Of a stretch of DNA of 64,000 bases, positions 55,323 through 63,587 are shown one piece after another (within the stretch, counting starts at the first letter, position 1; each line of letters starts with the position of its first letter). The position numbers and the translations under genes were made by a program. The notes beneath the pieces were generated by a model, which was not told the DNA's origin, did no database searches, and saw only the letters and a program-made list of their open reading frames with translations. The DNA comes from Massilia sp. YIM B02763 (GTDB taxonomy: Bacteria; Pseudomonadota; Gammaproteobacteria; Burkholderiales; Burkholderiaceae_D), in the NCBI RefSeq assembly GCF_030412015.1, contig NZ_JASNRD010000016.1, forward strand, positions 1-64,000. The letters are read 5' to 3'.

Positions 55323-55960
55323 ATTCGAATCCGCACATCCCGGACGGGCATGTCCTGTATCTGCACGGCTTCCGCTCGTCGCCGCGTTCCTACAAGGCGC
55401 GCGTCGTGCAGCAGCGCATGGAACGCGCCGGCCGCGCCCACGACCTGACCTGTCCGCAATTGCCGGCGTCGCCGAAGGCGGCGATGGACCTCGTGCTGGG
55501 CCTGGTCGAACGCCACCGGGACAACCTGGCGATCATCGGCTCCTCGCTGGGCGGCTTCTATGCGACCTGGCTGGCCGAACGGTTTCATTGCCGCGCGGCG
55601 CTGCTGAACCCGGCCGTCGACCCGCTGTCGCGGCTGGAACAGCACGTGGGCACGACGACGGCCTGGCATTCGGACGAGCCGTTCGAGTTCAAGCAGGAAT
55701 ACATCGAAGAACTGGCGGCGCTGAAAATCGCGCACATTACCGATCCTCAGCGCTATTTCCTGTTGGCCGCTACCGGTGACGAGGTGCTCGATTACCGCGA
55801 CATGGTCGCGCACTACGCGGGCGCCCATCAGCACGTCATCGACGGCGGCGACCATGCGATTTCCGAATTCGAGCGCCATGTCGACGAAGTGCTGGCATTC
55901 TGCGGTATCGAACAGAAGGAACGGAACGAAGGCACGGCCGGATCGGAACAGGCAAGTTGA
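55319..55960 (+). CDS. YqiA/YcfP-like alpha/beta-fold esterase
   Basis: A 213-residue alpha/beta hydrolase of the UPF0227 YqiA/YcfP type. LYLHGFRSSPRSYKARVV is the conserved N-terminal strand, the nucleophile elbow is GSSLGGFYATWLAERF, and Asp and His appear in ATGDEVLDY and GGDHAIS. Substrates are unknown, though E. coli YqiA acts on short-chain esters. It overlaps mpl by four bases, and its stop overlaps the ubiC start as TTGA. Confidence 0.9.
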   Translation: MNSNPHIPDGHVLYLHGFRSSPRSYKARVVQQRMERAGRAHDLTCPQLPASPKAAMDLVLGLVERHRDNLAIIGSSLGGFYATWLAERFHCRAALLNPAVDPLSRLEQHVGTTTAWHSDEPFEFKQEYIEELAALKIAHITDPQRYFLLAATGDEVLDYRDMVAHYAGAHQHVIDGGDHAISEFERHVDEVLAFCGIEQKERNEGTAGSEQAS

Positions 55961-56547
55961 GGCCGGCATCGCTGCGCCGGGCCCGCTGGCTCGCGCATCC
56001 GGACGGCGTGCATGCGCCGGCGCCGATGCGCGACTGGCTGACGACGGAAGGTTCGCTGACGGCGCGCCTGGTGGCGAGCAGCGACAGTTTCCGCGTGCAG
56101 AAGCTGCGCCAGGCCGGCAACGTCTGCCTGGCCGACGAGGCGGGGGCCATCGGCCTGCCGCGCCCGCTGCGCGTGTGGGAGCGCGAAGTGCTGCTGCGCT
56201 GCGACGGCCGTCCCGTCGTGTACGGCCACACGGTGGTGCCGCTGACCGCCACGGCCAGCGACTGGCCGCTGTTTTCCGCGCTGGGCGAGCGTTCGCTCGG
56301 CACGACGCTGTTTTACGATCCGCTGGTGGAGCGTGGCCAGCTTGCATACGCCCGGATCCGTCCGGGCCATCCGCTGCGCGCGCGCGTGCGCGCCGCCTTG
56401 CTGGAGAACGACGTGCCGTTCGCCGCGGATGCCGATTATTTTGCCCGGCGCTGCGTCTATCGCCGCCGTCAAGGCCTGCTGCTGGTCACCGAGGTATTCT
56501 TGCCCGCGGTGCTGAAGCTGGCCTGTACATCAACCAAGTCCAAATAA
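55957..56547 (+). CDS. ubiC: Chorismate pyruvate-lyase (UbiC)
   Basis: A 196-residue enzyme that converts chorismate to 4-hydroxybenzoate and pyruvate, the first step of ubiquinone synthesis. Conserved parts are the RDWLTTEGSLTARL motif, LLRCDGRPVVYGHTVVP with the substrate-binding Arg, and LGTTLFYDP. The start is TTG at 55957, which overlaps the preceding stop (TTGA), as expected for translational coupling; no ATG fits the family start. Confidence 0.9.
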   Translation: MRPASLRRARWLAHPDGVHAPAPMRDWLTTEGSLTARLVASSDSFRVQKLRQAGNVCLADEAGAIGLPRPLRVWEREVLLRCDGRPVVYGHTVVPLTATASDWPLFSALGERSLGTTLFYDPLVERGQLAYARIRPGHPLRARVRAALLENDVPFAADADYFARRCVYRRRQGLLLVTEVFLPAVLKLACTSTKSK

Positions 56548-56548
56548 G

Positions 56549-58603
56549 ATGAACGTATTTTTCGAAGAGTCCGGCGATTTCAAGGTCGGCACCGTGCTGT
56601 CGCAAGCGGGAGAGGCTTACCAGGTCGAAATGCCGAGCGGGAAGCGTACCAAGGTCAAGTCCAAGGACGTGATGCTGCAGTTCGACAAGCCGGACGCGGC
56701 CACGCTGCTGGACCAGGCCAAGGCGATCGCCGGCGACGTCGATCTCGAATTCCTGTGGGAAGTCGCGGGCGAGGACGAGTTCGGTTTCGCGGAACTGGGC
56801 GCCGAATACTTCGGCCACGCGCCCCTGCCGGCGGAAGCGGCCGGCCTGGTGCTGGCCTTGCATGGCGCGCCGATCTATTTCTATAAAAAAGGGCGCGGGC
56901 GCTACAAGGCGGCGCCGGAACAGTCGCTGCGCGCGGCGCTGGCCGGCATCGAAAAGAAGAAGCAGCAAGCCATCGTCCAGGCATCCTATGTCGAGGAATT
57001 GAAGGCGGGCAGGCTGCCCGCGTCGATGCAGCCGCTGGTGCAGCAACTGCTGTTCAAGCCGGACAAGAACAGCATCGAATTCAAGGCGCTGGACACGGCC
57101 GCCAGCGAACTGCAGACCACGCCGCAGCGGCTGATGCTGGCCACCAAGGGCATCGCCTCGGCCAAGGACCTGCACATGTCCCGCTTCCTGTTCGAGCACT
57201 TCCCGCGCGGCGCCGGCTTCCCGCCCGTGGCGGTCCCGTCGGCCCCGGCCGACCTGCCGCTGGCGGATGTGGCCGCGTTCTCGATCGACGACGTGACGAC
57301 CACCGAGATCGACGATGCGTTTTCCGTCCAGGAACTGGACGACGGCACCGTGCGCGTGGGCATCCACATCGCGGCGCCGGGCCTGGGCATCCGTCCGGAC
57401 GATGCCATCGACAAGATCGCGCGCGCGCGCATGTCGACGGTCTACATGCCGGGCGACAAGATCACGATGCTGCCGGACGAGGTCGTCAATGCGTTCACGC
57501 TGGCCGAGGGCAACGATTGCCCGGCGCTGTCGCTGTACGCCGTGTTGAATCCGGACGACTGGTCCGTCGTCTCGACCGAGACCCGCGCCGAGCGCGTGCC
57601 GGTCAAGAACAACCTGCGCCACAACGACCTGGACGAGCTGGTCAACGAAGAGACGCTGGCCAGCGGAGAAGGCGAGTATCCGCACAAGGCCGAGCTGGGC
57701 CTGCTGTGGAAATGGGCGCTCAAGCTCGAGGCGGGCCGCATGCAGAAGCGCGAAGCCTTCGGCCTGAAGCCCGAGCAGGCGAATCGCGTCGACTTCAATT
57801 TCTATGTCGAGGACGACGTCGTCACCATCGTGCGCCGCAAGCGCGGGGCGCCGCTGGACAAGATCGTGGCCGAACTGATGATCTTCGCCAACAGCACCTG
57901 GGGCAAGCTGCTGCACGACTGCGGCGTGCCGGGCATCTACCGCTCGCAAGGACCGGGCGCGGGCGGCTGGGCCGCCAAGATGCAGGTGCGCATGGTCACC
58001 CACGCGGCGCCGCACCAGGGCCTGGGCGTCGACCAGTACGCCTGGAGCACGTCGCCGCTGCGCCGCTACACGGACCTCGTCAACCAGTGGCAGATCATCG
58101 CCTGCGCCACGAATGGCGTGACGGCGCCGCTGGTCGCGCCGTTCAAGCACCGCGACGCGACCCTGTTCTCGATCGTCTCGGCCTTCGACGCCGCCTATGC
58201 GGCCTATAACGACTTCCAGCAGAACATGGAACGCTACTGGTGCCTGCGCTGGCTGGGCCAGGAACACGCCAAGCAGGTCGATGCCGTGGTGCTGAAGGAC
58301 GAGGTGCTGCGCCTGGTCGAGATCCCGCTGGTGATCCGCCTGCCGGGCATGCCCCAGGTGGCGCGCGGCGCCCAGGTGCGCCTGGACATCGTGCGCTGGG
58401 ACGAGGTCGACCTGGCGCTGGAAGCGCGCCTGCTCGAAGTGGCGGCCGTGGCGCCGGAAGGGGCGGAACTCGAGCTGGAAGAAGAGGAAGAGGGCGCCGA
58501 TACGGGAGAAGCGGCAGCGACGGAAAGCGCGGAAGCGGAGGGCAGCGTCACCGTGGTCGATCCGGAAACGCAGACGGATGTGCCGGCGGAGCCGGCGGCT
58601 TGA
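56549..58603 (+). CDS. RNase II-family (RNB domain) exoribonuclease
   Basis: A 684-residue exoribonuclease of the VacB/RNase II family. The RNB catalytic centre is in FSIDDVTTTEIDDAFSVQEL, whose aspartates bind Mg2+, and it covers about residues 240-545. The late YAWSTSPLRRYTDLVNQWQ is a family signature. A small N-terminal domain (MNVFFEESGDFKVGTVL) replaces the cold-shock domains of RNase R. The C-terminus is acidic and long. It starts two bases after the ubiC stop. Confidence 0.92.
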   Translation: MNVFFEESGDFKVGTVLSQAGEAYQVEMPSGKRTKVKSKDVMLQFDKPDAATLLDQAKAIAGDVDLEFLWEVAGEDEFGFAELGAEYFGHAPLPAEAAGLVLALHGAPIYFYKKGRGRYKAAPEQSLRAALAGIEKKKQQAIVQASYVEELKAGRLPASMQPLVQQLLFKPDKNSIEFKALDTAASELQTTPQRLMLATKGIASAKDLHMSRFLFEHFPRGAGFPPVAVPSAPADLPLADVAAFSIDDVTTTEIDDAFSVQELDDGTVRVGIHIAAPGLGIRPDDAIDKIARARMSTVYMPGDKITMLPDEVVNAFTLAEGNDCPALSLYAVLNPDDWSVVSTETRAERVPVKNNLRHNDLDELVNEETLASGEGEYPHKAELGLLWKWALKLEAGRMQKREAFGLKPEQANRVDFNFYVEDDVVTIVRRKRGAPLDKIVAELMIFANSTWGKLLHDCGVPGIYRSQGPGAGGWAAKMQVRMVTHAAPHQGLGVDQYAWSTSPLRRYTDLVNQWQIIACATNGVTAPLVAPFKHRDATLFSIVSAFDAAYAAYNDFQQNMERYWCLRWLGQEHAKQVDAVVLKDEVLRLVEIPLVIRLPGMPQVARGAQVRLDIVRWDEVDLALEARLLEVAAVAPEGAELELEEEEEGADTGEAAATESAEAEGSVTVVDPETQTDVPAEPAA

Positions 58604-58682
58604 CCGTAGGGTGGACGGCTCCGCCGTCCACGCGCCCGTGCGCACCGCCTCACGGTAGGGTGGGCATCACATGCCCACCTGA
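58604..58682. repeat. Paired palindromic repeats, family A
   Basis: ACCGTAGGGTGGACGGC followed by GCCGTCCACG, and about 35 bases on, a second GGTAGGGTGGGCATCACATG then CCCACC. Both copies are internally palindromic and lie directly after the RNB gene stop. Confidence 0.7.
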
Positions 58683-58829
58683 CCGTTGCCACCTCATCAA
58701 CGGCTCTTGAATGCGCGACAATCCCATGTTGCATGCAAGACCGATACTTTCCCGCGAACCTCGCAAAGTCCGCGCGCAGCACGGTAGAATGGGGAGTTTC
58801 ATGACCCCAACCGTCCCACCCCGCAGCGC

Positions 58830-59705
58830 GTGAACAGCCTTCGCCACAACCGTCCCCTGATGATCGCCATCGCCTGTTCGGTGCTGGCGCATGCCTGCCT
58901 GCTGGCGATCCGCTTCGCCGCCCCGGACACGTTCCGGCTGCAGCCGGCCGACCCGGGACTGGAAGTCATCCTCGTCAACGCCAAGCACCAGCGCGCCCCG
59001 CTGAAGGCCGAGGCGCTGGCCCAGGCCAACCTGGATGGCGGCGGCAAGGCCGATGCGGGACGGGCCCAGTCGCCGCTGCCGGACCTGCGCAAGGTCGAGG
59101 ATGGCGACAGCATCAAGGCGCTGCAGCGCCGCATCGCCGAACTGGAACAGCAGCAGAAGAACATGCTGACGCGCACGCGCGCCTCGAGCTTCAACACGGC
59201 GCCGACCGCCGAGCAGGCCAGGCCCGACCCGCGCCGCACGGGCGCCGACGACGTCGATTCGGCCAAGGCCATCGCGCGCATGACGGCCGAGATCACCCAG
59301 CGCATCAACGACGAGAACAAGCGCCCGCGCAAGACCTTCATCAGCCCCAGCACGCGCGAAGTGGGCTACGCCATGTACTACAAGGAGATGCAGAAGCGCG
59401 TCGAAGAGACGGGCACGCTGAACTTCCCCCAGCAGGACGGCAAGAAGCTGTACGGCGAGCTGGTCGTGTACATCCCGATCTTCCAGGACGGCAGCATCTA
59501 CGACAAGGAAGGCGGCCCGCGCATCGAGCGCAGTTCCGGCAACCCGGCCCTGGACCGCGCGGCACTGGCCATCGTGCGCCGCGCGGCGCCGTTCGGCAAG
59601 TTCCCGGCGAATATGCGCTCGACGGACAAGGACGACTTGTGGATCGTGATCACGCGCTTCCGGTTCACGCGCGAGGAAACGCTGCAGGCGGAACTGCGTG
59701 GATAG
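58830..59705 (+). CDS. TonB-like energy transducer protein
   Basis: A 291-residue inner-membrane protein. One N-terminal helix (LMIAIACSVLAHACLLAI) anchors it. A coiled-coil-like Gln/Lys stretch (LQRRIAELEQQQKN) fills the periplasmic stem, and a TonB C-terminal domain follows (GELVVYIPIFQDGSIYDKEG then RAALAIVRRAAPFGKFP). It could transmit proton-motive force to an outer-membrane receptor, but no exbB/exbD or receptor genes are near. The start is GTG at 58830. A TAGAAT hexamer lies about 35 bases upstream. Confidence 0.85.
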   Translation: MNSLRHNRPLMIAIACSVLAHACLLAIRFAAPDTFRLQPADPGLEVILVNAKHQRAPLKAEALAQANLDGGGKADAGRAQSPLPDLRKVEDGDSIKALQRRIAELEQQQKNMLTRTRASSFNTAPTAEQARPDPRRTGADDVDSAKAIARMTAEITQRINDENKRPRKTFISPSTREVGYAMYYKEMQKRVEETGTLNFPQQDGKKLYGELVVYIPIFQDGSIYDKEGGPRIERSSGNPALDRAALAIVRRAAPFGKFPANMRSTDKDDLWIVITRFRFTREETLQAELRG

Positions 59706-59719
59706 GTCCATGGGAGCAT

Positions 59720-59752
59720 GCGTCGCACCCGCGCAGGCGCGTGCCCAAGTTC
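59720..59752. repeat. Degenerate palindromic repeat, family B
   Basis: CGTCGCACCCGCGCAGGCGC then GTGCCCAAGTTC is a diverged single copy of the family B unit. It sits beside CTCTGACCCC copies of repeat family C. Confidence 0.5.
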
Positions 59753-59766
59753 AATTTCCAAAAACC

Positions 59767-59794
59767 GGGCTCTGACCCCGGCTCTGACCCCGGT
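59767..59794. repeat. Repeat family C, two short copies
   Basis: CGGGCTCTGACCCCGG appears, followed at once by a second GCTCTGACCCCGG. The complement GGGGTCAGAGC is the core of the larger family C cluster at 61411-61632. Confidence 0.6.
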
Positions 59795-59811
59795 TTGATG
59801 CATTCGACACC

Positions 59812-60642
59812 ATGACAGACAAATACTGCGTGATCGGGAACCCGATCGCCCACAGCAAATCGCCCGAGATCCACGCCGCTTTCGCGGCGCAGACGGCCCA
59901 GGACATCGCCTACGAACGCCGCTTCGCGCCGCTGGACGGCTTCGCGGCGACCGTGCGCGAACTCGTGGCGGCCGGCTACAAGGGCGCCAACGTCACCGTG
60001 CCGTTCAAGCTGGAAGCGGCGGCCGTCGCCACCCGGCTGGAAGAGCGCGCGCGCCTGGCCGGCGCCGTGAACACGCTGCGCTTCGAGGGCGGCGAGATCG
60101 TCGGCGACAACACGGACGGCCCGGGCCTGGTCGCGGACATCGTGCGCAATGCCGGCGTGCCGCTGGTGGGCAAGCGCGTGCTGCTGCTGGGGGCGGGCGG
60201 GGCCGCGCGCGGCGTCATCCTGCCGTTCCTGCAGCAGGGGCCCGCCGCGATCGTCATCGCCAACCGCACGCGCGCCACGGTCGACGCGCTGGTGGCCCAC
60301 TTCGCGGGCCACGCGGCGCCGGGACAGGTGACCGCCTGCGGCTTCGACGACGTTGGCAAGGGCGTCGCCGGCCCGTTCGACGTGGTCGTCAACGCGACGT
60401 CGGCGAGCCTGGCCGCCGCCATGCCGCCGGTGCCGGCCGCCGCCTTTTGCCAAGGCACGCTGGCATTGGATATGATGTACGGAAAAGCGCCGAGTCCGTT
60501 CATGGCATTCGCCGCCGCGCATGGCGCGGCGACCCGCGACGGCCTGGGCATGCTGGTCGAGCAGGCCGCCGAAGCCTTCGCCGGCTGGCGCGGCGTGCGG
60601 CCGGATACCACGGCCGTCCTCGAACGGATGCGCTCCACCTGA
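59812..60642 (+). CDS. aroE: Shikimate dehydrogenase
   Basis: A 276-residue NADP-dependent enzyme that reduces 3-dehydroshikimate to shikimate. The substrate-binding YCVIGNPIAHSKSPEIH and VTVPFK (catalytic Lys) are near the N-terminus. NADP binds at LLLGAGGAARGV and IANRT. The later NATSASL and DMMYGKAPSPF complete the signature. Nine bases separate it from mtgA, a common pairing in Burkholderiales. Confidence 0.96.
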   Translation: MTDKYCVIGNPIAHSKSPEIHAAFAAQTAQDIAYERRFAPLDGFAATVRELVAAGYKGANVTVPFKLEAAAVATRLEERARLAGAVNTLRFEGGEIVGDNTDGPGLVADIVRNAGVPLVGKRVLLLGAGGAARGVILPFLQQGPAAIVIANRTRATVDALVAHFAGHAAPGQVTACGFDDVGKGVAGPFDVVVNATSASLAAAMPPVPAAAFCQGTLALDMMYGKAPSPFMAFAAAHGAATRDGLGMLVEQAAEAFAGWRGVRPDTTAVLERMRST

Positions 60643-60651
60643 TAACGACTT

Positions 60652-61404
60652 ATGCTCGATGCGCTCAAGGCCGCGGCCACCGCGAAGCCCAAACCCAAAT
60701 CCAAGGCGAAGCCCGGCGGCCGGCGCTGGCTCAAATGGCTCGTCCTCGGCCCGCTGCTGGCCGTGCTGCTGGTGCAGCTGTACTTCTTCCTGATGGTCTG
60801 CTGGTGGACGCAGTTCAATCCCTCGTCGACCAGCATGATGCGCCAGCAGCTGTCCGCGCTGCGCGAACAGAACCCGAACGCGAAGCTGGAACAGGCCTGG
60901 GTGCCCTACAACCGCATCTCGAACCACCTGAAGCGCGCCGTGATCGCCTCCGAGGACGGCAACTTCCTCGAGCACGACGGCGTCGACTGGGATGCGCTGG
61001 AGCGCGCCTACGAGCGTAACAACAAGCGCCACAAGGTCGTCGGCGGCGGATCGACGATCACCCAGCAGCTGGCCAAGAACCTGTTCCTGTCCGGCTCGCG
61101 CAACTACCTGCGCAAGGGCCAGGAACTGGTCATCGCCTACATGCTGGAAGCGGTGATGAGCAAGCAGCGCATCCTCGAGATCTACCTGAACGTGGTGGAA
61201 TTCGGCCGCGGCGTGTTCGGCGCCGAGGCGGCCGCGCGCCACTACTACCGCACGGCGGCCGCCAACCTGACCCCGTCCCAGGCCGCGCGCCTGGCCGTGA
61301 TGCTGCCGAACCCGCGCTACTACGACCGCCACCGCGACACCAACTACCTGGCGCGCCGCACGGCGATCATCCAGCGCCGCATGAACGCCGCCGAACTGCC
61401 CTGA
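60652..61404 (+). CDS. mtgA: Monofunctional biosynthetic peptidoglycan transglycosylase
   Basis: A 250-residue GT51 glycosyltransferase that polymerises lipid II into glycan. One N-terminal membrane helix (VLGPLLAVLLVQLYFFLMV) precedes the GT51 domain, with the catalytic Glu in ASEDGNFLEHDGVDW, GGGSTITQQLAKNLFLS and LEIYLNVVEFGRGVFGAEAA. No transpeptidase domain follows. Length is typical for MtgA. Confidence 0.95.
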   Translation: MLDALKAAATAKPKPKSKAKPGGRRWLKWLVLGPLLAVLLVQLYFFLMVCWWTQFNPSSTSMMRQQLSALREQNPNAKLEQAWVPYNRISNHLKRAVIASEDGNFLEHDGVDWDALERAYERNNKRHKVVGGGSTITQQLAKNLFLSGSRNYLRKGQELVIAYMLEAVMSKQRILEIYLNVVEFGRGVFGAEAAARHYYRTAAANLTPSQAARLAVMLPNPRYYDRHRDTNYLARRTAIIQRRMNAAELP

Positions 61405-61410
61405 ATCCGC

Positions 61411-61632
61411 CCCCCAAATTCGGGGGCAGGAATTCGGGGTCAGAGCACATTATTGGGGGAATTCGGGGTCAGAGCACATATTGGAATCCCGTATCTGTGC
61501 GCCATGTCGCCGCCGGTTCTCCGGCTTCGTCGCGAAACCGTGGCGTAAAGGCAGAAAGAGTTCGGACAGGCCATTGCCACAAAAAGTGCTCTGACCCCGA
61601 ATATTGAAAAAATCGGGACCTGACCCCGAAGT
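61411..61632. repeat. Repeat family C cluster (GGGGTCAGAGCAC inverted repeats)
   Basis: AATTCGGGGTCAGAGCACAT occurs twice (from 61431 and 61460), faced about 115 bases later by AGTGCTCTGACCCCGAATAT and a further CCTGACCCCGAAGTG. Such GGGGTCAGAGC repeats usually flank REP-associated tyrosine transposase genes, but none is here. The unique middle (61490-61580) has no coding content I recognise. Confidence 0.7.
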
Positions 61633-61642
61633 GAGGAAATAG

Positions 61643-62344
61643 ATGGATAGATTGGATGCGGAGTTGACCAGGCTGTATCTGCCGCTGCACGGCGAACAGG
61701 TGCGCGGCATCACCATCCCGTTCCGCAAGGCGGCGGGCGCCGAAGCGCGGCATTGGGACGACTTGTGCGCGATCGCCAATGCGCTGCAGGCCGACTACGG
61801 CTTCCCGGCGCCGGCCGTGAGCGTGGCCGCCCGCGGCGGCTACGTGCTGTGGCTGTCGCTGGAGGAGGCCGTGCCGGTCGATCAGGCGCGCGAGTTCGTG
61901 CGGTTGCTGGGACTCGCCCATCCGGACATGGCGCTGCCGGCCGACGAGGTCGGCATGCCGGTCGACCTGCCGCCGCACCTGGATGCGTCCACCGGCACCT
62001 GGTCCGCCTTCATCCACCCGGGCATGGGCGCCTCCTTCGCCGACGAATCGGGCCTGGACATGCAGCCGCCCGCGGCCGGCCAGCTGGGCTTCGTCGATGG
62101 CCTGGAACGCATCGCGCCGGCGCAGTTCCAGGCGGCGCTGGCGGCCCTGCGCCAGATGCATGCGGCCGTGCCGGCGACTGCCCCGGCAGCGGCACCCGCC
62201 CCGGCGCCGGCCCCCGTGTCCAGGCAGCCCGGCGCCTTCCCGGACGACCTGCTGCTCAAGGACGCCACGCTGGAAGACATCGTCCGCTTCCTGCATGCGA
62301 AGCACATCGAACCCACGTTCCGCCACCTGATCCCGCCCGCCTGA
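61643..62344 (+). CDS. Unknown conserved-looking cytosolic protein
   Basis: A 233-residue protein I do not recognise. It has no signal peptide or membrane helix. The N-terminal half (RLYLPLHGEQVRGITIPFRK through GYVLWLSLEEAVPVDQAREFVR) looks like an alpha/beta domain. A Pro/Ala linker (about residues 174-190) leads to a short C-terminal helix (LEDIVRFLHAKHIEPTFRHL). GAGGAAAT precedes the ATG and directly follows repeat family C. Codon use is like its neighbours. Confidence 0.75.
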   Translation: MDRLDAELTRLYLPLHGEQVRGITIPFRKAAGAEARHWDDLCAIANALQADYGFPAPAVSVAARGGYVLWLSLEEAVPVDQAREFVRLLGLAHPDMALPADEVGMPVDLPPHLDASTGTWSAFIHPGMGASFADESGLDMQPPAAGQLGFVDGLERIAPAQFQAALAALRQMHAAVPATAPAAAPAPAPAPVSRQPGAFPDDLLLKDATLEDIVRFLHAKHIEPTFRHLIPPA

Positions 62345-62470
62345 ACGGGTTTTGGCGAATAAACGTCGGCAAGCCCGCGTGCCGCCTCGCGAAATGTCGT
62401 TTTGGGGTGGCCGCGTCCGGTCCTTGCTAGTACACTTGCGCTGTTTCCGAATCCGGCCCAGAAAGAGCGC

Positions 62471-63436
62471 ATGATCAACGTATTTGTCCTACAAAATGGC
62501 CGACTGAACCAGGTACCGATCGCTTCGCGCGCCGATCTGGAGAATGTAGAGGCAGTCTGGGTCGACCTGAACGATCCCACCGACGAAGAACGCGCCTGGG
62601 TCAAGGCCAAGTACGACGTCGTCCTGCCCGGCGAGGACGAGGTCTCGGACATCGAGGCATCCGCGCGCTACTACGAAGGCGAGAACGGCGACCTGCACCT
62701 GCGCACCGACTTCCTGCGCGAGGAAGAGGACGGGCCGTCGCGCATCCTGACCGTCGCCTTCATCCTGTCGAAGAAGGTGCTGTTTTCGGTCCACGTCGAG
62801 GACCTGCCCGTGTTCCGCCTCGTGCGCCTGCGCGCGCGCTCCCGTCCCGGCTCGATCGAGGACTACATGGACGTGCTGCTCGACCTGTACGCGACCGACG
62901 CCGAATACTCGGCCGATGCGCTCGAGGGCATCTACGAGAGCCTGGAAGCGGTCAGCCAGCGCGTGCTGCAGAAGGAATTCACCGACCAGGACGCGGCCGC
63001 CGCGCTGAACGCCATCGCCCACGAGGAAGACTTGAACGGCCGCATCCGCCGCAACATGATGGATACGCGGCGCGCCGTCAGCTTCCTGATGCGCGGCCGC
63101 TTGCTGAACTCGGAACAGTTCGACGAGGCGCGCCAGATCCTGCGCGACATCGAATCGCTGGACAACCACACGTCCTTCCTGTTCGACAAGGTGAACTTCC
63201 TGATGGACGCCACGGTCGGCTTCATCAACATCAACCAGAACAAGATCATCAAGATCTTCTCGGTGGCCTCGGTCGCCTTCCTGCCGCCGACCCTCATCGC
63301 CAGCATCTACGGCATGAACTTCGAATTCCTGCCCGAGCTGCACTGGAAGTTCGGCTACGGCTGGTCGCTGTCGCTGATGGTCGTCAGCGCCATCGCGCCC
63401 TTCCTGTACTTCCGCCATCGCGGCTGGCTCAAGTAA
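62471..63436 (+). CDS. corA: Magnesium/cobalt transporter CorA
   Basis: A 321-residue CorA channel for Mg2+ and Co2+. A large cytoplasmic domain with long helices (DALEGIYESLEAVSQRVL) gates the pore. Two C-terminal membrane helices follow, with the selectivity motif YGMN in ASIYGMNFEFLPEL between them. The protein ends with a basic RHRGWLK. The start MINVFVLQNG was chosen over an ATG at 62402 because the family begins there. A perfect terminator follows. Confidence 0.95.
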   Translation: MINVFVLQNGRLNQVPIASRADLENVEAVWVDLNDPTDEERAWVKAKYDVVLPGEDEVSDIEASARYYEGENGDLHLRTDFLREEEDGPSRILTVAFILSKKVLFSVHVEDLPVFRLVRLRARSRPGSIEDYMDVLLDLYATDAEYSADALEGIYESLEAVSQRVLQKEFTDQDAAAALNAIAHEEDLNGRIRRNMMDTRRAVSFLMRGRLLNSEQFDEARQILRDIESLDNHTSFLFDKVNFLMDATVGFININQNKIIKIFSVASVAFLPPTLIASIYGMNFEFLPELHWKFGYGWSLSLMVVSAIAPFLYFRHRGWLK

Positions 63437-63444
63437 GCATCCCG

Positions 63445-63474
63445 TCGCCGGCCCGTGGCCGGCGATGCGTTTTC
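63445..63474 (+). terminator. Rho-independent terminator of corA
   Basis: TCGCCGGCC and GGCCGGCGA form a perfect 9-bp stem with a three-base loop, followed by TGCGTTTTC. It lies eight bases after the corA stop. Confidence 0.8.
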
Positions 63475-63526
63475 TCCACAATTCGCCCGCCGTCGCGCCT
63501 GGATACGCAAATAGTCTCGTCACCTG

Positions 63527-63557
63527 TTGACATGTAAATGAGAATTGTTATTATTTG
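63527..63557 (+). promoter_or_regulatory. Strong promoter with embedded Fur box
   Basis: TTGACA and TATTAT are 16 bases apart. The spacer and -10 read AATGAGAATTGTTATTATTT, a match to the repeated-hexamer Fur operator, so Fur would cover the RNA polymerase site. It lies about 30 bases before the PepSY gene start. Confidence 0.75.
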
Positions 63558-63587
63558 CGTTTCCAATCAATCCCCTTACAGGTCGAC

